From the NCBI GenBank assembly GCA_947462335.1, contig OX381710.1, positions 3,534,001 to 3,598,000 on the forward strand: a stretch of 64,000 bases of DNA, given 5' to 3'. The notes beneath the pieces are model-generated. The model was given only the letters and a program-made list of their open reading frames with translations. It was not told the origin of the DNA and searched no databases. Shown piece after piece: positions 11,546 to 18,890 of the stretch. The position numbers were made by a program, and so were the translations under genes. The stretch's first letter is position 1. Each line of letters opens with the position of its first letter. This stretch comes from Harmothoe impar. Taxonomy: Eukaryota > Annelida > Polychaeta > Phyllodocida > Polynoidae.

Positions 11546-11587
<42 letters not shown>

Positions 11588-11629
11588 CGTGAACGATGAT
11601 GACGATGCCGAATACGGTTTCACTCCCCC

Positions 11630-11637
11630 TTATATAC
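11630..11637 (-). promoter_or_regulatory. TATA-like box for the minus-strand ORF
   Basis: The minus strand reads GGGTATATAAGGGGG. It sits about 110 bases upstream of the ATGATG of the alanine-rich ORF. Confidence 0.45.
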
Positions 11638-11639
11638 CC

Positions 11640-12138
11640 TTACTCCCCCTTTTTTTTCAAGCCACCGGCCAGCTGCCCCCTCACGGCAGGTCTTTAGATC
11701 AGCCTTAAGTCGCTTACTACGCGGCTCATCATCCCTCTAATCGCATTTTCCAGCCGCCGGCCGGCTGACTGCTGACGACAGGAGAGGGTGATTTGTTTTT
11801 CTTTAGATTTAAGCCGCTTACCACACGCGCACCCTCTAGTCACAGACAGAGTGACAGAAAGGGAGGGGGTCGCTTTGTTCACGCTACCTGTAGTTGTTTT
11901 TCTATACACACGCTGAGCCCATGACCCGCTAATCCTTTATACAGGTAACACGCGTTCAACTAATTACTCTATTGTATGACAGTCGGTACACGGATTTAAT
12001 TTTAAACCACCTTCCCATCTGGATCCATGTCTGGCGGGGTGGAAGGATCCAGCTGAAAAGCGTGATTAGGGCTTTTGTTTCTCTTATGATAGCAGCAGGT
12101 CAGCATGCGACAGCTGAAAATGTCAGACTCGCCGCTCC
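11640..12138. other. Divergent intergenic region with an imperfect direct repeat
   Basis: Lies between the minus-strand alanine-rich ORF and the plus-strand gene set, and probably holds control sequences for both. Two diverged copies of a block are visible, CTTTAGATCAGCCTTAAGTC near 11692 and CTTTAGATTTAAGCCGCTTA near 11801, each preceded by a GCCGGCC-type stretch. A 71-aa minus-strand frame here is unsupported. Confidence 0.5.
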
Positions 12139-12146
12139 TATAAAAG
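12139..12146 (+). promoter_or_regulatory. TATA box TATAAAAG
   Basis: A canonical TATAAAAG in a GC-rich setting, 226 bases before the ATG at 12365. The intervening leader is CCGCCAC-rich, then T-rich. Confidence 0.6.
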
Positions 12147-12364
12147 ACTGAGATGCGTCTCTCTTTCCACACACCCTTCTACCATCGCCGCCGACACCGC
12201 CACCGCCGGCCAGCCGACCACCGCCACCGCCTGCAGTCACCGCCATCACGCCAGCAGGGAATTTCGAGCTGAGTCTGCTTATTGCTTATTTTTTTTCTTT
12301 GAGCTTTTTTGTTTTTTAAAATTTTTATTTTCACTCAGTCTTTTTTGTTTCGGAGGAAAGAAAT

Positions 12365-13015
12365 ATGGCGCTGCAGAGGGCGCGAGTTTCTAAAAGACGG
12401 TCGCGCGAACAAAGTGCCCTCCTCAACTGCCCGGCTATTTTTTTATCTCAAAGGAGAGAGCGTCACGTAGTTGAGGTTCACGCATCTCTTGAAGCGTACC
12501 GAATTCTCGAGAAATGCAAAGCTGAGCGCCATCGTCGTTATACAAGAGCGGAAAAGGAAAACGTAGCGACATGGCCGAGAGCCGTCTTCTCAGAACAGTA
12601 TTTACTCTACCATTGCATAACAGCCGCTCTCAGCGCCCCCACTCGTTGGGCGTTTCATGAAAAGAAAGAGCGCCGCTACTCTCCTCACCCTGCCTCCTCT
12701 TATAAAGTGAGAATAAGTGCTATGAAACGATTCGACAAGCCGATCGGTTTCTTGGGAGCGACTGCAGCTCCCACTCGGTGGGCGCGCGTTGTGGCCGACG
12801 TGAACACGGTCTCTAAACGTTTCGACGTCGTCACTTGTTATCCCGCATATTGCAACGCAGCCGAATTGAAGAAGATAGGGACGCACTATTTTAAACCATA
12901 CGCTCCAATATGTATTTGTCACCGCCGCGCTCACACGCCTTATTGCTTTTTCGAGACGATCGTGTCACAACACAGAAATAGAAAAAAAAGTGGCAAAGCG
13001 ACGAGCTTTGCCTAA
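12365..13015 (+). CDS. Unrecognised basic protein of the element (216 aa)
   Basis: I do not recognise this protein. It starts at an ATG in fair context (GAAATATGG) and is strongly basic, with an N-terminal RVSKRRSR cluster and a lysine/arginine C-terminus. APTRWA occurs twice (residues 91-96 and 135-140), each followed by a KRFD (121-124 and 151-154), which suggests an internal duplication. A Cys/His cluster lies near residues 183-194 (CICHRRAHTPYC). No catalytic motif of polymerase B or of an integrase is visible. It has its own upstream TATA box and an A-rich AATAAA tail. It is the first plus-strand gene, in a place where other elements carry variable accessory genes. Coding status is likely but not certain; a 110-aa frame lies antisense. 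Confidence 0.55.
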   Translation: MALQRARVSKRRSREQSALLNCPAIFLSQRRERHVVEVHASLEAYRILEKCKAERHRRYTRAEKENVATWPRAVFSEQYLLYHCITAALSAPTRWAFHEKKERRYSPHPASSYKVRISAMKRFDKPIGFLGATAAPTRWARVVADVNTVSKRFDVVTCYPAYCNAAELKKIGTHYFKPYAPICICHRRAHTPYCFFETIVSQHRNRKKSGKATSFA

Positions 13016-13027
13016 ATGATAAAAAAA

Positions 13028-13033
13028 AAATAA
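13028..13033 (+). terminator. AATAAA polyadenylation-type signal after 12365-13015
   Basis: AATAAA within an A-run starting six bases after the stop. The A-run itself makes the match partly expected. Confidence 0.35.
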
Positions 13034-13052
13034 AAAAAAAAAAAAAAAATTA

Positions 13053-13102
13053 ATCTCCTCCTCCTCCTCCTCCTCCTCCTCCTCCTCCTCCTCTCCCTCT
13101 TC
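13053..13102. repeat. (CTC)n microsatellite
   Basis: About 13 CTC/TCC triplets flanked by A-runs at 13021-13049 and 13109-13121. They produce a poly-Gly tail in an antisense frame that is not a real gene. Confidence 0.85.
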
Positions 13103-13251
13103 TTTTTAAAAAAAAAAAAATATTTGTATCAGACTCCTCTGTAGTCTGATACAAAACATTTATGACTATTGAGTGAAAATAGAATTTTATCGCAAAAAAA
13201 AAAAGAAAAAAAAAGACACTTCTGCCGCCGCTACTGTGACACCGGCCGGAA

Positions 13252-13262
13252 TCAATAAAAAG
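13252..13262 (+). promoter_or_regulatory. TATA-like AATAAAAAGG before the ATPase
   Basis: TCAATAAAAAGGTCGGCGG resembles the arrangement upstream of the capsid gene (TATAAATAAAAAGAC then GGCGGCCGGC). It lies about 50 bases before the open frame of the ATPase. Confidence 0.45.
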
Positions 13263-13306
13263 GTCGGCGGACTTTTCTCCACAACCATTCACTACCGACC
13301 GTTCGA

Positions 13307-14095
13307 GTGAGAAACACAGCAGACAGTCAGACACACAACCGCTCTCTCACGCGTGCTGAAAAAAAAAAAGAAAAAAAGTCAAGCAGTAGAAGCAAACTTT
13401 TCACAGAAATTCATTTCGACGCTCGACTACAAGGACCCTTTAGTTGTATCATTAGCGGTCCGTCGGGTTGTGGAAAATCGCGCTTGGTGGATCAATTTCT
13501 GAGCGACGTGAACAATTTGGTCACGCCGCCGGTGGAAAAGACTTTTTACCATTACGGCGAGTGGCAACCTCTGTTTGAAAAAAAGCAAAATCAGTACTGT
13601 GTGGAATTCAGAGAAGGTCTTCCTAGCAAAGAGACTATAGCGGGAGACGTGGAAGTAGCAGAAGACGCCTTACGACCCCACACTCTACTGATATTGGACG
13701 ATCTGATGAGCAGTTCCAATCAGCAAGTGGTAGCCGACATCTTTACTAAATACTCGCATCACTGGAACGTGAGCGTCATATACATCACTCAGAACCTATT
13801 CCAGAAATCACCCGACTTTCGAACTATGAGTCTGAACGCTCACTACATGATCGTTCTCAAGAACCCGCGCGACATGGGGCAAATAGCTAGTCTGTCTCGC
13901 CAGGTGTTTCCGTCCAACGCGGCGGCCCTCTCTAGTATATTTACCCATGAACTCAAGCGACCTCACTCATACCTCCTTCTGGACTTCAAGCAGTCAACAC
14001 CTGACGATCTGAGAATACGCTCCTCTTTGACGTCCATACACTCTCAGCTAGTGTTCGTACCGCTAGACAAAAAAAAGAACAAGAGAAAGCAGTAG
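13307..14095 (+). CDS. FtsK/HerA-type genome-packaging ATPase
   Basis: Motor ATPase that pumps DNA into the capsid in Polintons, adintoviruses and related viruses. Walker A GPSGCGKS is at residues 51-58, Walker B LLILDDL at 127-133, a TQN sensor at 161-163, and a conserved NPRD at 187-190 near the expected arginine finger. The length (about 220 aa from the conserved GPFSCIISG) fits the family. The frame opens with GTG and has no ATG before Walker A: the first in-frame Met is in LDDLM, after both nucleotide-binding motifs. The true start must therefore lie in an upstream spliced exon or be non-AUG. GTGAGA at 13307 and TTTTCACAG ending near 13406 could be splice sites, but this is unproven. The stop is followed five bases later by the next ATG. 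Function is firm; the 5' end is open. Confidence 0.88.
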   Translation: MRNTADSQTHNRSLTRAEKKKEKKSSSRSKLFTEIHFDARLQGPFSCIISGPSGCGKSRLVDQFLSDVNNLVTPPVEKTFYHYGEWQPLFEKKQNQYCVEFREGLPSKETIAGDVEVAEDALRPHTLLILDDLMSSSNQQVVADIFTKYSHHWNVSVIYITQNLFQKSPDFRTMSLNAHYMIVLKNPRDMGQIASLSRQVFPSNAAALSSIFTHELKRPHSYLLLDFKQSTPDDLRIRSSLTSIHSQLVFVPLDKKKNKRKQ

Positions 14096-14100
14096 CAAAA

Positions 14101-14433
14101 ATGTCTTCTCATCTACTCGAAAGACACTTTGGTACTCTCAAGCACTTAGCTAAGTGCTCGCCAAAGGACTGCTCGCATCTAATAGACTCTGGAAGCGACG
14201 ATCTGATCGCAGCGTTGAGTGAGATCTGTCACAATTTACTGGTAGGGAACATCCCGCTCAGCGACAAACAACTGGACAAGCTTCGAGAATCGGCTGACGT
14301 GTTGAGGGAGGTCGGCAAAAAATCTACGCCCATCAAAAAAAAGAGACGCGTCTTGGTACAAGAGGGAGGTTTCCTCATTCCGGCTCTCATAGGGATGGCC
14401 TTACCGCTTATAAAGAGCATTCTCCGTATATGA
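14101..14433 (+). CDS. Small basic/hydrophobic virion-type protein (110 aa)
   Basis: A 110-aa protein that starts at an ATG with A at -3 (CAAAAATGTC), five bases after the ATPase stop. The first 70 residues look helical and charged (LLERHFGTLKHLAK, LPLSD-type turns). Then come a basic patch KKSTPIKKKRR near 73-83, QEGG at 87-90 and a hydrophobic C-terminus (FLIPALIGMALPLIKSIL). This layout is typical of the small gene next to the ATPase in metazoan Polinton relatives and recalls adenoviral core peptides released by the viral protease; QEGG-F fits the adenain consensus type QxGG-x. Its likely role is DNA condensation or capsid-membrane interaction, by inference. The stop TGA overlaps an ATG in the next frame. 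Confidence 0.7.
   Translation: MSSHLLERHFGTLKHLAKCSPKDCSHLIDSGSDDLIAALSEICHNLLVGNIPLSDKQLDKLRESADVLREVGKKSTPIKKKRRVLVQEGGFLIPALIGMALPLIKSILRI
14409..14415 (+). promoter_or_regulatory. TATA box TATAAAG inside the preceding ORF
   Basis: CGCTTATAAAGAGC lies about 100 bases before the ATG at 14514, within the last codons of the preceding gene. Confidence 0.45.
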
Positions 14434-14513
14434 GACACCTCATTCGACACCTACTCGCCGACAGCACCACCACCACTACCGCCACCACCAGCGTCATTGC
14501 CACCGTCGTCCCC

Positions 14514-14891
14514 ATGACGGACTCAGAGCAGCAACAACACTACAAACGCTTAGCGCTCGTGGATCCTGAGACGCTCTACAAATCATCACGAGCAGGTCTA
14601 CTTCATCATGTGCCCGCTGCTGCTACTACTAGCGCTGCTACTACTGCAGTCGCTGCTGCTAGTACTTCTACTGCTCCAAACCTTCCTCCTCTTCCTGATG
14701 AGCGCACTGAAAAGAACGAGAGTTCCGCTCCTGCCACCGCCGCCCGCCTACCTGCCGACATGGCCTATTACCACAAGCAGGCAGAACAGTCCCTTCATCC
14801 CGACGCGGCCTTGCACCAGGTGCTACAGTTTATCTACAGGGACTTGGACTTAGTGTTGATCCCACTTTGGAATCGCGCGAGAAAATGTTGA
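14514..14891 (+). pseudogene. N-terminal part of an accessory protein, cut by a frameshift
   Basis: The frame is open from 14430 (ATG overlapping the previous stop). The ATG at 14514 (CCCCATGACGG) is the more likely start and gives 125 aa. It begins with a charged segment ending LALVDPETLYK, passes through an Ala/Thr/Ser-rich linker, and reaches a helical stretch (MAYYHKQAEQSLHPD...LHQVLQFIYRDLDL) before ending at 14891. At about 14850 the likely coding continuation moves to another frame, where 14867-15598 is open. The two frames together match the size and layout I know for an accessory gene beside the penton in metazoan Polinton relatives. I read them as one gene broken by a small indel. 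A programmed shift or two separate genes cannot be excluded; no slippery heptamer is evident. Confidence 0.55.
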
Positions 14892-15598
14892 AATACCGAA
14901 GGTTGTTGAATAGATTGCAATTTTTTCTCGCGAATCCCCACAACAGCAACATCTCTTCGTCCTACTCTTCTTCGCCCCCGGCTCACCTCCGTCAGTCTGC
15001 TGAAGAGGCCAGCGCGTCTCTACTTGAGCGGTTGGCGAACCAAGTTCCCAAGAGGAATCGCACCCGGACCGTGGCGCTGCACAAACAATTGGAGAAATCC
15101 GGTGTGATCAAGTGGAACGAGGACGGTGCGGTGCGCGAGATGTCGGGTCGGAGAATACCACCTGAGCATCGCATCAACATAGTGGACTTACTGAACGACG
15201 CCGCCAGGTTCAGGAAGACGGCGCCCAGACCGGCGGGCTACTCTCCGTTCACGAAAGCGCTGCGCGAAGCAGTTCCCACAGACTCCTTGATCGGAAACCA
15301 TCTGTATAAAGCGAGCGGGCCTGGCCAAAGCTTAGACACACGGCTCGCTGACAGAGGTCGGAAACGACCGAGCTTCCACTCGGAAGAAGGAGAAGCAGCA
15401 GCAGCAGCAGCAGTAGCAGCAGCAGACTCTTCTCTCCAGGTGGACGATCCATCCTCTGACGACGAGGAGGACAGTGAACTTTTCCAAACTCCGACTTCCT
15501 ATAGGAGCGTGGCGAGTAAGAAAAGGAAAGGGCGCAACCGCCTAGCGGCGAGGTCGTCGTTCACGCCCTCAACAGGCCCACCATGGGCAAACCAGTGA
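14867..15598 (+). pseudogene. C-terminal part of the same accessory protein (winged-helix-like)
   Basis: The frame is open from before 14867; the first ATG in it is at 14885. It starts with a helical segment (KMLKYRRLLNRLQFFL). Residues about 52-113 form a compact helical domain (LLERLANQVPK...GVIKWNEDGAVREMSGRRIPPEHRIN and NIVDLLND, counted from the 14867 frame) that resembles a winged-helix or helix-turn-helix fold. After it come a Gly/Pro linker, a poly-Ala tract from (GCA)n, an acidic SSDDEED patch and a basic C-terminus. Such proteins are common in Polinton relatives, but their role is unknown to me; DNA or capsid binding is a guess. The last 16 bases overlap the ATG of the integrase-penton ORF. 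If the upstream frame is not joined, this could still be translated alone from 14885. Confidence 0.55.
15305..15311 (+). promoter_or_regulatory. TATA-like TATAAAG upstream of the integrase-penton ORF
   Basis: CTGTATAAAGCGAGC lies 272 bases before the ATG at 15583, inside the preceding ORF. The distance is long for a simple leader. Confidence 0.3.
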
Positions 15599-17037
15599 AG
15601 AGACTGACCAAGAAGGAAAAAGAAAAGAAGCGCGTAGTAGCTAGATATACCGACGTCAAAGCGCCCTCCAGTTTCACTAGCGTGACTAAACTCCAGAAAC
15701 ATCATTTTCGCCACCTAAACCCGGCCGTCATCCGAGATGCTTTAGTGTCGCTGGACGCCTACACTAAACATAAACCCATTCGGAGAAAATTCGCAAGGAA
15801 CAAGACTATAACCGGCGCAATCGATCAGCAGTGGCAGATAGATCTGATGGACATGCAAGCTTTGGCGTCTCACAACGACCGCTTCCGGTACGTGGTGACG
15901 GCGATCGACGTTTTCTCTAGGTACATCACTCTACCTAGCAACAGCTCTATGGAGTATTATCCTGACAACAGCTTGACGTCTTTCCGAACTCCCTTCGACT
16001 CGCCGCTCCTTCTGCCCGAAGCGTACGAAGCGGCTCTGACTGAGATCATCCTCCCTACAGAATGGACTAACGTGCACGACGACAACTTGATCATCGTTGT
16101 TCCTCTGCGCACCAAGGGTTCGCTAGAGGAGGCGATCAACGTTTTAAAAGAAACTAAATTCGCCGAAGGAAGAAAACCACAGGTAGACTGGAGGGGAATG
16201 AAAAACGCGAACGGTCTGAGCAAGCTGACGTTCAGCTCAAAATACCCGCTGAGCTGGAAGGAAGCGAGCTATGTAACGGTGGAAGAGATATCAGACACGT
16301 CGGAAGAGCAGCGATTGAAACCGGAAACAAAAAGGTTCAGGAGAGAGGTCGACTTGAGACAGACGAATGCCGTATACAAGCAGTTCTTGTCCCCGGCGGT
16401 GAAGAAGAAGGCGATCAGCGATCAAGCAAGACAGATGATCGAAGAGATGGAGAAAGACATGGGAGTGCGCAGTTTCATGCCAAACATATTCCAGATACCT
16501 CCTATTTTCACCGGAAGCAACCACACCCTAGTCGAGCGCTTGAGTGAGACGATGCGAGATGACAGACTAGAGGGCTCCAGCTTCTTGCTCAAACCGATGC
16601 GGATCTTATCGTACGACGCCAACACGAAACGCGTCACCATCAAACCGCCGAGACACTGCGCTGTCCTGCTGACTCAGCATCTCGCATGCGTTCTAGGCTT
16701 CGGAGAGAAGACGTGTTTCGCGTCGCCGACTACCGGCGCCTACTCGATGGATGTTTACGGGGACGTGCACTCTGTGTACATATACACCGACATGATCCAG
16801 GAGAGACGTGTGGGCGACATGCAAGTGCCGCTGTTGCGCTGCGTCGCGGTGGACAGAGGCAGAAAGCGTCGAGGTGGCGTGCAAGCTATCAGTTTTCCCC
16901 ATTTGGATTATTTCCCCTTGAAATCCAAGAGGTTTACCGAGGTCGGCATCTATTTAAGAGACCGATCCGGTCATTCCATCCCATTCGGTAGAGGCGAGGT
17001 GACCGTGACACTTCATCTGAGACCTATTGAGCGCTGA
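15583..17037 (+). CDS. Integrase N-terminus fused in frame to penton (vertex) protein
   Basis: A 484-aa uninterrupted ORF with an excellent start context (CCCACCATGGGC). Residues 1-114 match the N-terminal part of a Polinton rve-type integrase: a basic leader, DAYTKHKPIRRKF at 58-70, and the core start QWQIDLMDM (83-91) holding the first catalytic Asp (D87), then TAIDVFSRY (106-114). The segment with the second Asp and the Glu is absent. From ITLPSNSSMEYYPDN (115-129) onward the protein is the penton/minor capsid: the N-terminal strand region, a coiled-coil-rich middle (about 235-300), and a C-terminal jelly-roll part with VYIYTDMIQERRVGDMQVPLL (398-418). The junction falls at about 15924. 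As integrase it should be inactive; as penton it may be complete. A deletion joining two neighbouring genes is the simplest origin. Confidence 0.82.
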   Translation: MGKPVKRLTKKEKEKKRVVARYTDVKAPSSFTSVTKLQKHHFRHLNPAVIRDALVSLDAYTKHKPIRRKFARNKTITGAIDQQWQIDLMDMQALASHNDRFRYVVTAIDVFSRYITLPSNSSMEYYPDNSLTSFRTPFDSPLLLPEAYEAALTEIILPTEWTNVHDDNLIIVVPLRTKGSLEEAINVLKETKFAEGRKPQVDWRGMKNANGLSKLTFSSKYPLSWKEASYVTVEEISDTSEEQRLKPETKRFRREVDLRQTNAVYKQFLSPAVKKKAISDQARQMIEEMEKDMGVRSFMPNIFQIPPIFTGSNHTLVERLSETMRDDRLEGSSFLLKPMRILSYDANTKRVTIKPPRHCAVLLTQHLACVLGFGEKTCFASPTTGAYSMDVYGDVHSVYIYTDMIQERRVGDMQVPLLRCVAVDRGRKRRGGVQAISFPHLDYFPLKSKRFTEVGIYLRDRSGHSIPFGRGEVTVTLHLRPIER

Positions 17038-17048
17038 AAGAGAGAAAA

Positions 17049-17474
17049 ATGATGCGTCAACGCGTTCGGTACTTTCCACCCAGGCGCACCGTCGGCAGAG
17101 GGTACAGCGATTACTACAACGCGCAGCTGGGCAAAGGCATCAACGTGTACAGCGGGCGCTCTTTCCAGAGCGGGCACGGTTTGGGCGGCGCTCTGTTAGG
17201 TCTGATGCGCTCGGCTACCCCGCTATTGAAGTCGGTGGGAAAAACGCTGCTCCGCGCCGGTGTGGGCGTAGCTAAAGATGTGCTGGCGGGTCGGACTTTA
17301 AAGAGCAGCGTGAAAGACCGAGGCGCAGGCGCTCTGAAGAGACTGGCGAGTACGGCGTTCTCGGGAGGAAAGACGACTGTCGCGTCTAAGAAAGGGTCGA
17401 AACGTCGCCGGCATTCTCCTCAGACGGGCGGTGGCTCTTGCAAGAGACGTAGAGGGGATGTATTCGACCGGTAA
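17049..17474 (+). CDS. pX/pVI-like basic virion protein (141 aa)
   Basis: Starts at ATGATG in A-rich context, 11 bases after the penton stop. It has an Arg/Tyr-rich N-terminus (RYFPPRRTVGRGYSDYY) and a glycine-rich amphipathic stretch GRSFQSGHGLGGALLGLMR (36-54). A helical segment runs on (ATPLLKSVGKTLLRAGVGVAKDVL, 56-79), and the C-terminus is strongly basic (KKGSKRRRHS...CKRRRG). QTGGG at 125-129 fits an adenain-type cleavage site. The family is a fixed neighbour of penton and capsid genes in Polinton relatives and resembles adenoviral core/membrane-active minor proteins; a role in genome packing or endosome exit is inference. Confidence 0.75.
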   Translation: MMRQRVRYFPPRRTVGRGYSDYYNAQLGKGINVYSGRSFQSGHGLGGALLGLMRSATPLLKSVGKTLLRAGVGVAKDVLAGRTLKSSVKDRGAGALKRLASTAFSGGKTTVASKKGSKRRRHSPQTGGGSCKRRRGDVFDR

Positions 17475-17491
17475 GCGCCTAGGCGTTCAGG

Positions 17492-17499
17492 TATAAATA
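17492..17499 (+). promoter_or_regulatory. TATA box TATAAATA of the capsid gene
   Basis: TCAGGTATAAATAAAAAGAC lies 55 bases before the capsid ATG, followed by the palindromic GGCCGGCGTCAGTCTGTCGGCCG at the expected start-site region. It is the best-placed promoter in the element and suggests a short leader of about 30 bases. Confidence 0.7.
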
Positions 17500-17553
17500 A
17501 AAAGACTGGAGGCGGCCGGCGTCAGTCTGTCGGCCGCGTGAAGAGAGAACACA

Positions 17554-18861
17554 ATGGCTTACGTACACAAGAGCAGTAACGAGTGCGCGCTCTCTGAGCT
17601 CGACCTGCACACCGTAGCGCCGACTCAGACTACTATCTTAAAGTCGTCTTTCCTGGGGATAGAAACAAAAAACTCTTTAGAGGATGGAGGTAACATAAAT
17701 TTCACCATCAACAAGTCGCAAGAGTACACAGACCTGAACGAGAATTACCTTCATCTGGAATGTCAAGTGCTGAAAGCGAACGGAGCGGCGATCGAGGACA
17801 CCGACGCGGTAGCTCCGGTGAACAACTTGGCTCACTCGCTCTTCAAAGACGTCCAAGTCTCCATCGGCGGTTTCAAAGTGTCTGGCAACACCGAGACCTA
17901 CCCTTACCGAGCTTACTTGGAAGGGTTACTCAACTACAACAAAGACGTGAAGGACGGCGTCATGAGCGCCCAGGGGTGGCATGAAGATACGCTCGGTCAG
18001 TTTGACACGTTGACTGACGCGAATGCGGGGTACAAAGCGCGCAAGAAGCTAATCTCCAACAAGCGCTTTTCGCTGATGGCGCGACTGCACTTTGACCTGG
18101 CTCATCAACCGAAGCTCATCGTTGGAGAGACAGAAATCAATCTCACTCTGAAACAGGCGGCGCCCTCTTTCTATCTGATGTGCGCCGCTGACGGAGGCTA
18201 CAGCTTGAAGATCTACAAAGCAAAGCTCTACGTGCGACGCGTGCTGGTGGCGGACGCTGTAGCGGAAACGCACGAGAGAGCGGTGATAGAACACGGGCCC
18301 TTCGACTACCCGGTGAACAGAGTGGAGGTGACGACGTACGCCATCCCTCAAGGTAACAGAGATCACAGCTACACGCACTCCAACACAGGCCAGCTTCCCA
18401 AGTCGATGATGATTTGCTTCCTGGACCACGACGCCTTCAACGGTAGCTACACCAAGAACCCGTTCGAGATGAAGCATTACGACATCAGCTCGCTTCAAGT
18501 GATAGTGAACGATCAGAAAGTGCCGAACGACGCCTACGTGCCCGACTTTAAGACCAAAGCGGCCGTGAGAGAGTACTTGGCGCTACACACGGAAACGGGG
18601 ATGTACGAGGGCGCGCGCTCCTGCGGTATTTCATACGATCAATTCCTGAACGGTTACACGGTGTTCCCCCTCGACTTAACCCCAGACAGATCGCACGACG
18701 GGTGTCGCGTGAACCTTATAAGAGCGGGTCAGCTGAGGGTGGAAGTCAGTTTCCGCTCGGCGCTACAAGCGACAACAACGGTGCTACTCTACTTGGTGTA
18801 CGACAACGTCGTCGAGCTGACCCGAGATCGACACCCCATCACCGACTACCACATGAACTGA
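17554..18861 (+). CDS. Major capsid protein (double jelly-roll)
   Basis: A 435-aa protein with ATG in good context (CACAATGGCT). It matches the Polinton/adintovirus major capsid family, annotated in many animal genomes as F54H12.2-like. Supporting landmarks: an N-terminal ELDLHTVAPTQTTI segment, the conserved APVNNLAHSLFKDVQVSIGG (87-106), YPYRAYLEGLLNY (116-128), and two successive beta-rich halves ending in TTVLLYLVYDNVVELTRDR. It would form the trimeric capsomers of an icosahedral particle. Length is about normal for the family and no stop or frameshift is seen. It has its own TATA box and precedes the maturation protease, as expected for a virion module. Function by family is firm; whether particles form is unknown. 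Confidence 0.92.
   Translation: MAYVHKSSNECALSELDLHTVAPTQTTILKSSFLGIETKNSLEDGGNINFTINKSQEYTDLNENYLHLECQVLKANGAAIEDTDAVAPVNNLAHSLFKDVQVSIGGFKVSGNTETYPYRAYLEGLLNYNKDVKDGVMSAQGWHEDTLGQFDTLTDANAGYKARKKLISNKRFSLMARLHFDLAHQPKLIVGETEINLTLKQAAPSFYLMCAADGGYSLKIYKAKLYVRRVLVADAVAETHERAVIEHGPFDYPVNRVEVTTYAIPQGNRDHSYTHSNTGQLPKSMMICFLDHDAFNGSYTKNPFEMKHYDISSLQVIVNDQKVPNDAYVPDFKTKAAVREYLALHTETGMYEGARSCGISYDQFLNGYTVFPLDLTPDRSHDGCRVNLIRAGQLRVEVSFRSALQATTTVLLYLVYDNVVELTRDRHPITDYHMN
18717..18722 (+). promoter_or_regulatory. TATA-like TATAAG upstream of the protease
   Basis: AACCTTATAAGAGCGGG lies inside the capsid gene, 174 bases before the protease ATG. Confidence 0.3.
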
Positions 18862-18890
18862 AGACAAGACGGCGGTACTTGGCGTATCGT

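Noticed and set aside
10971..11557. Plus-strand Ala- and Ser-rich frames (68 and 127 aa) in the triplet-repeat block
   Set aside because: They are frame shadows of GCA/AGC triplets, lack a promoter in the right place and have no non-repetitive domain. The minus-strand reading is better supported.
18049..18498. 149-aa minus-strand frame inside the capsid gene
   Set aside because: Antisense shadow of a firmly identified capsid ORF with no recognisable features.
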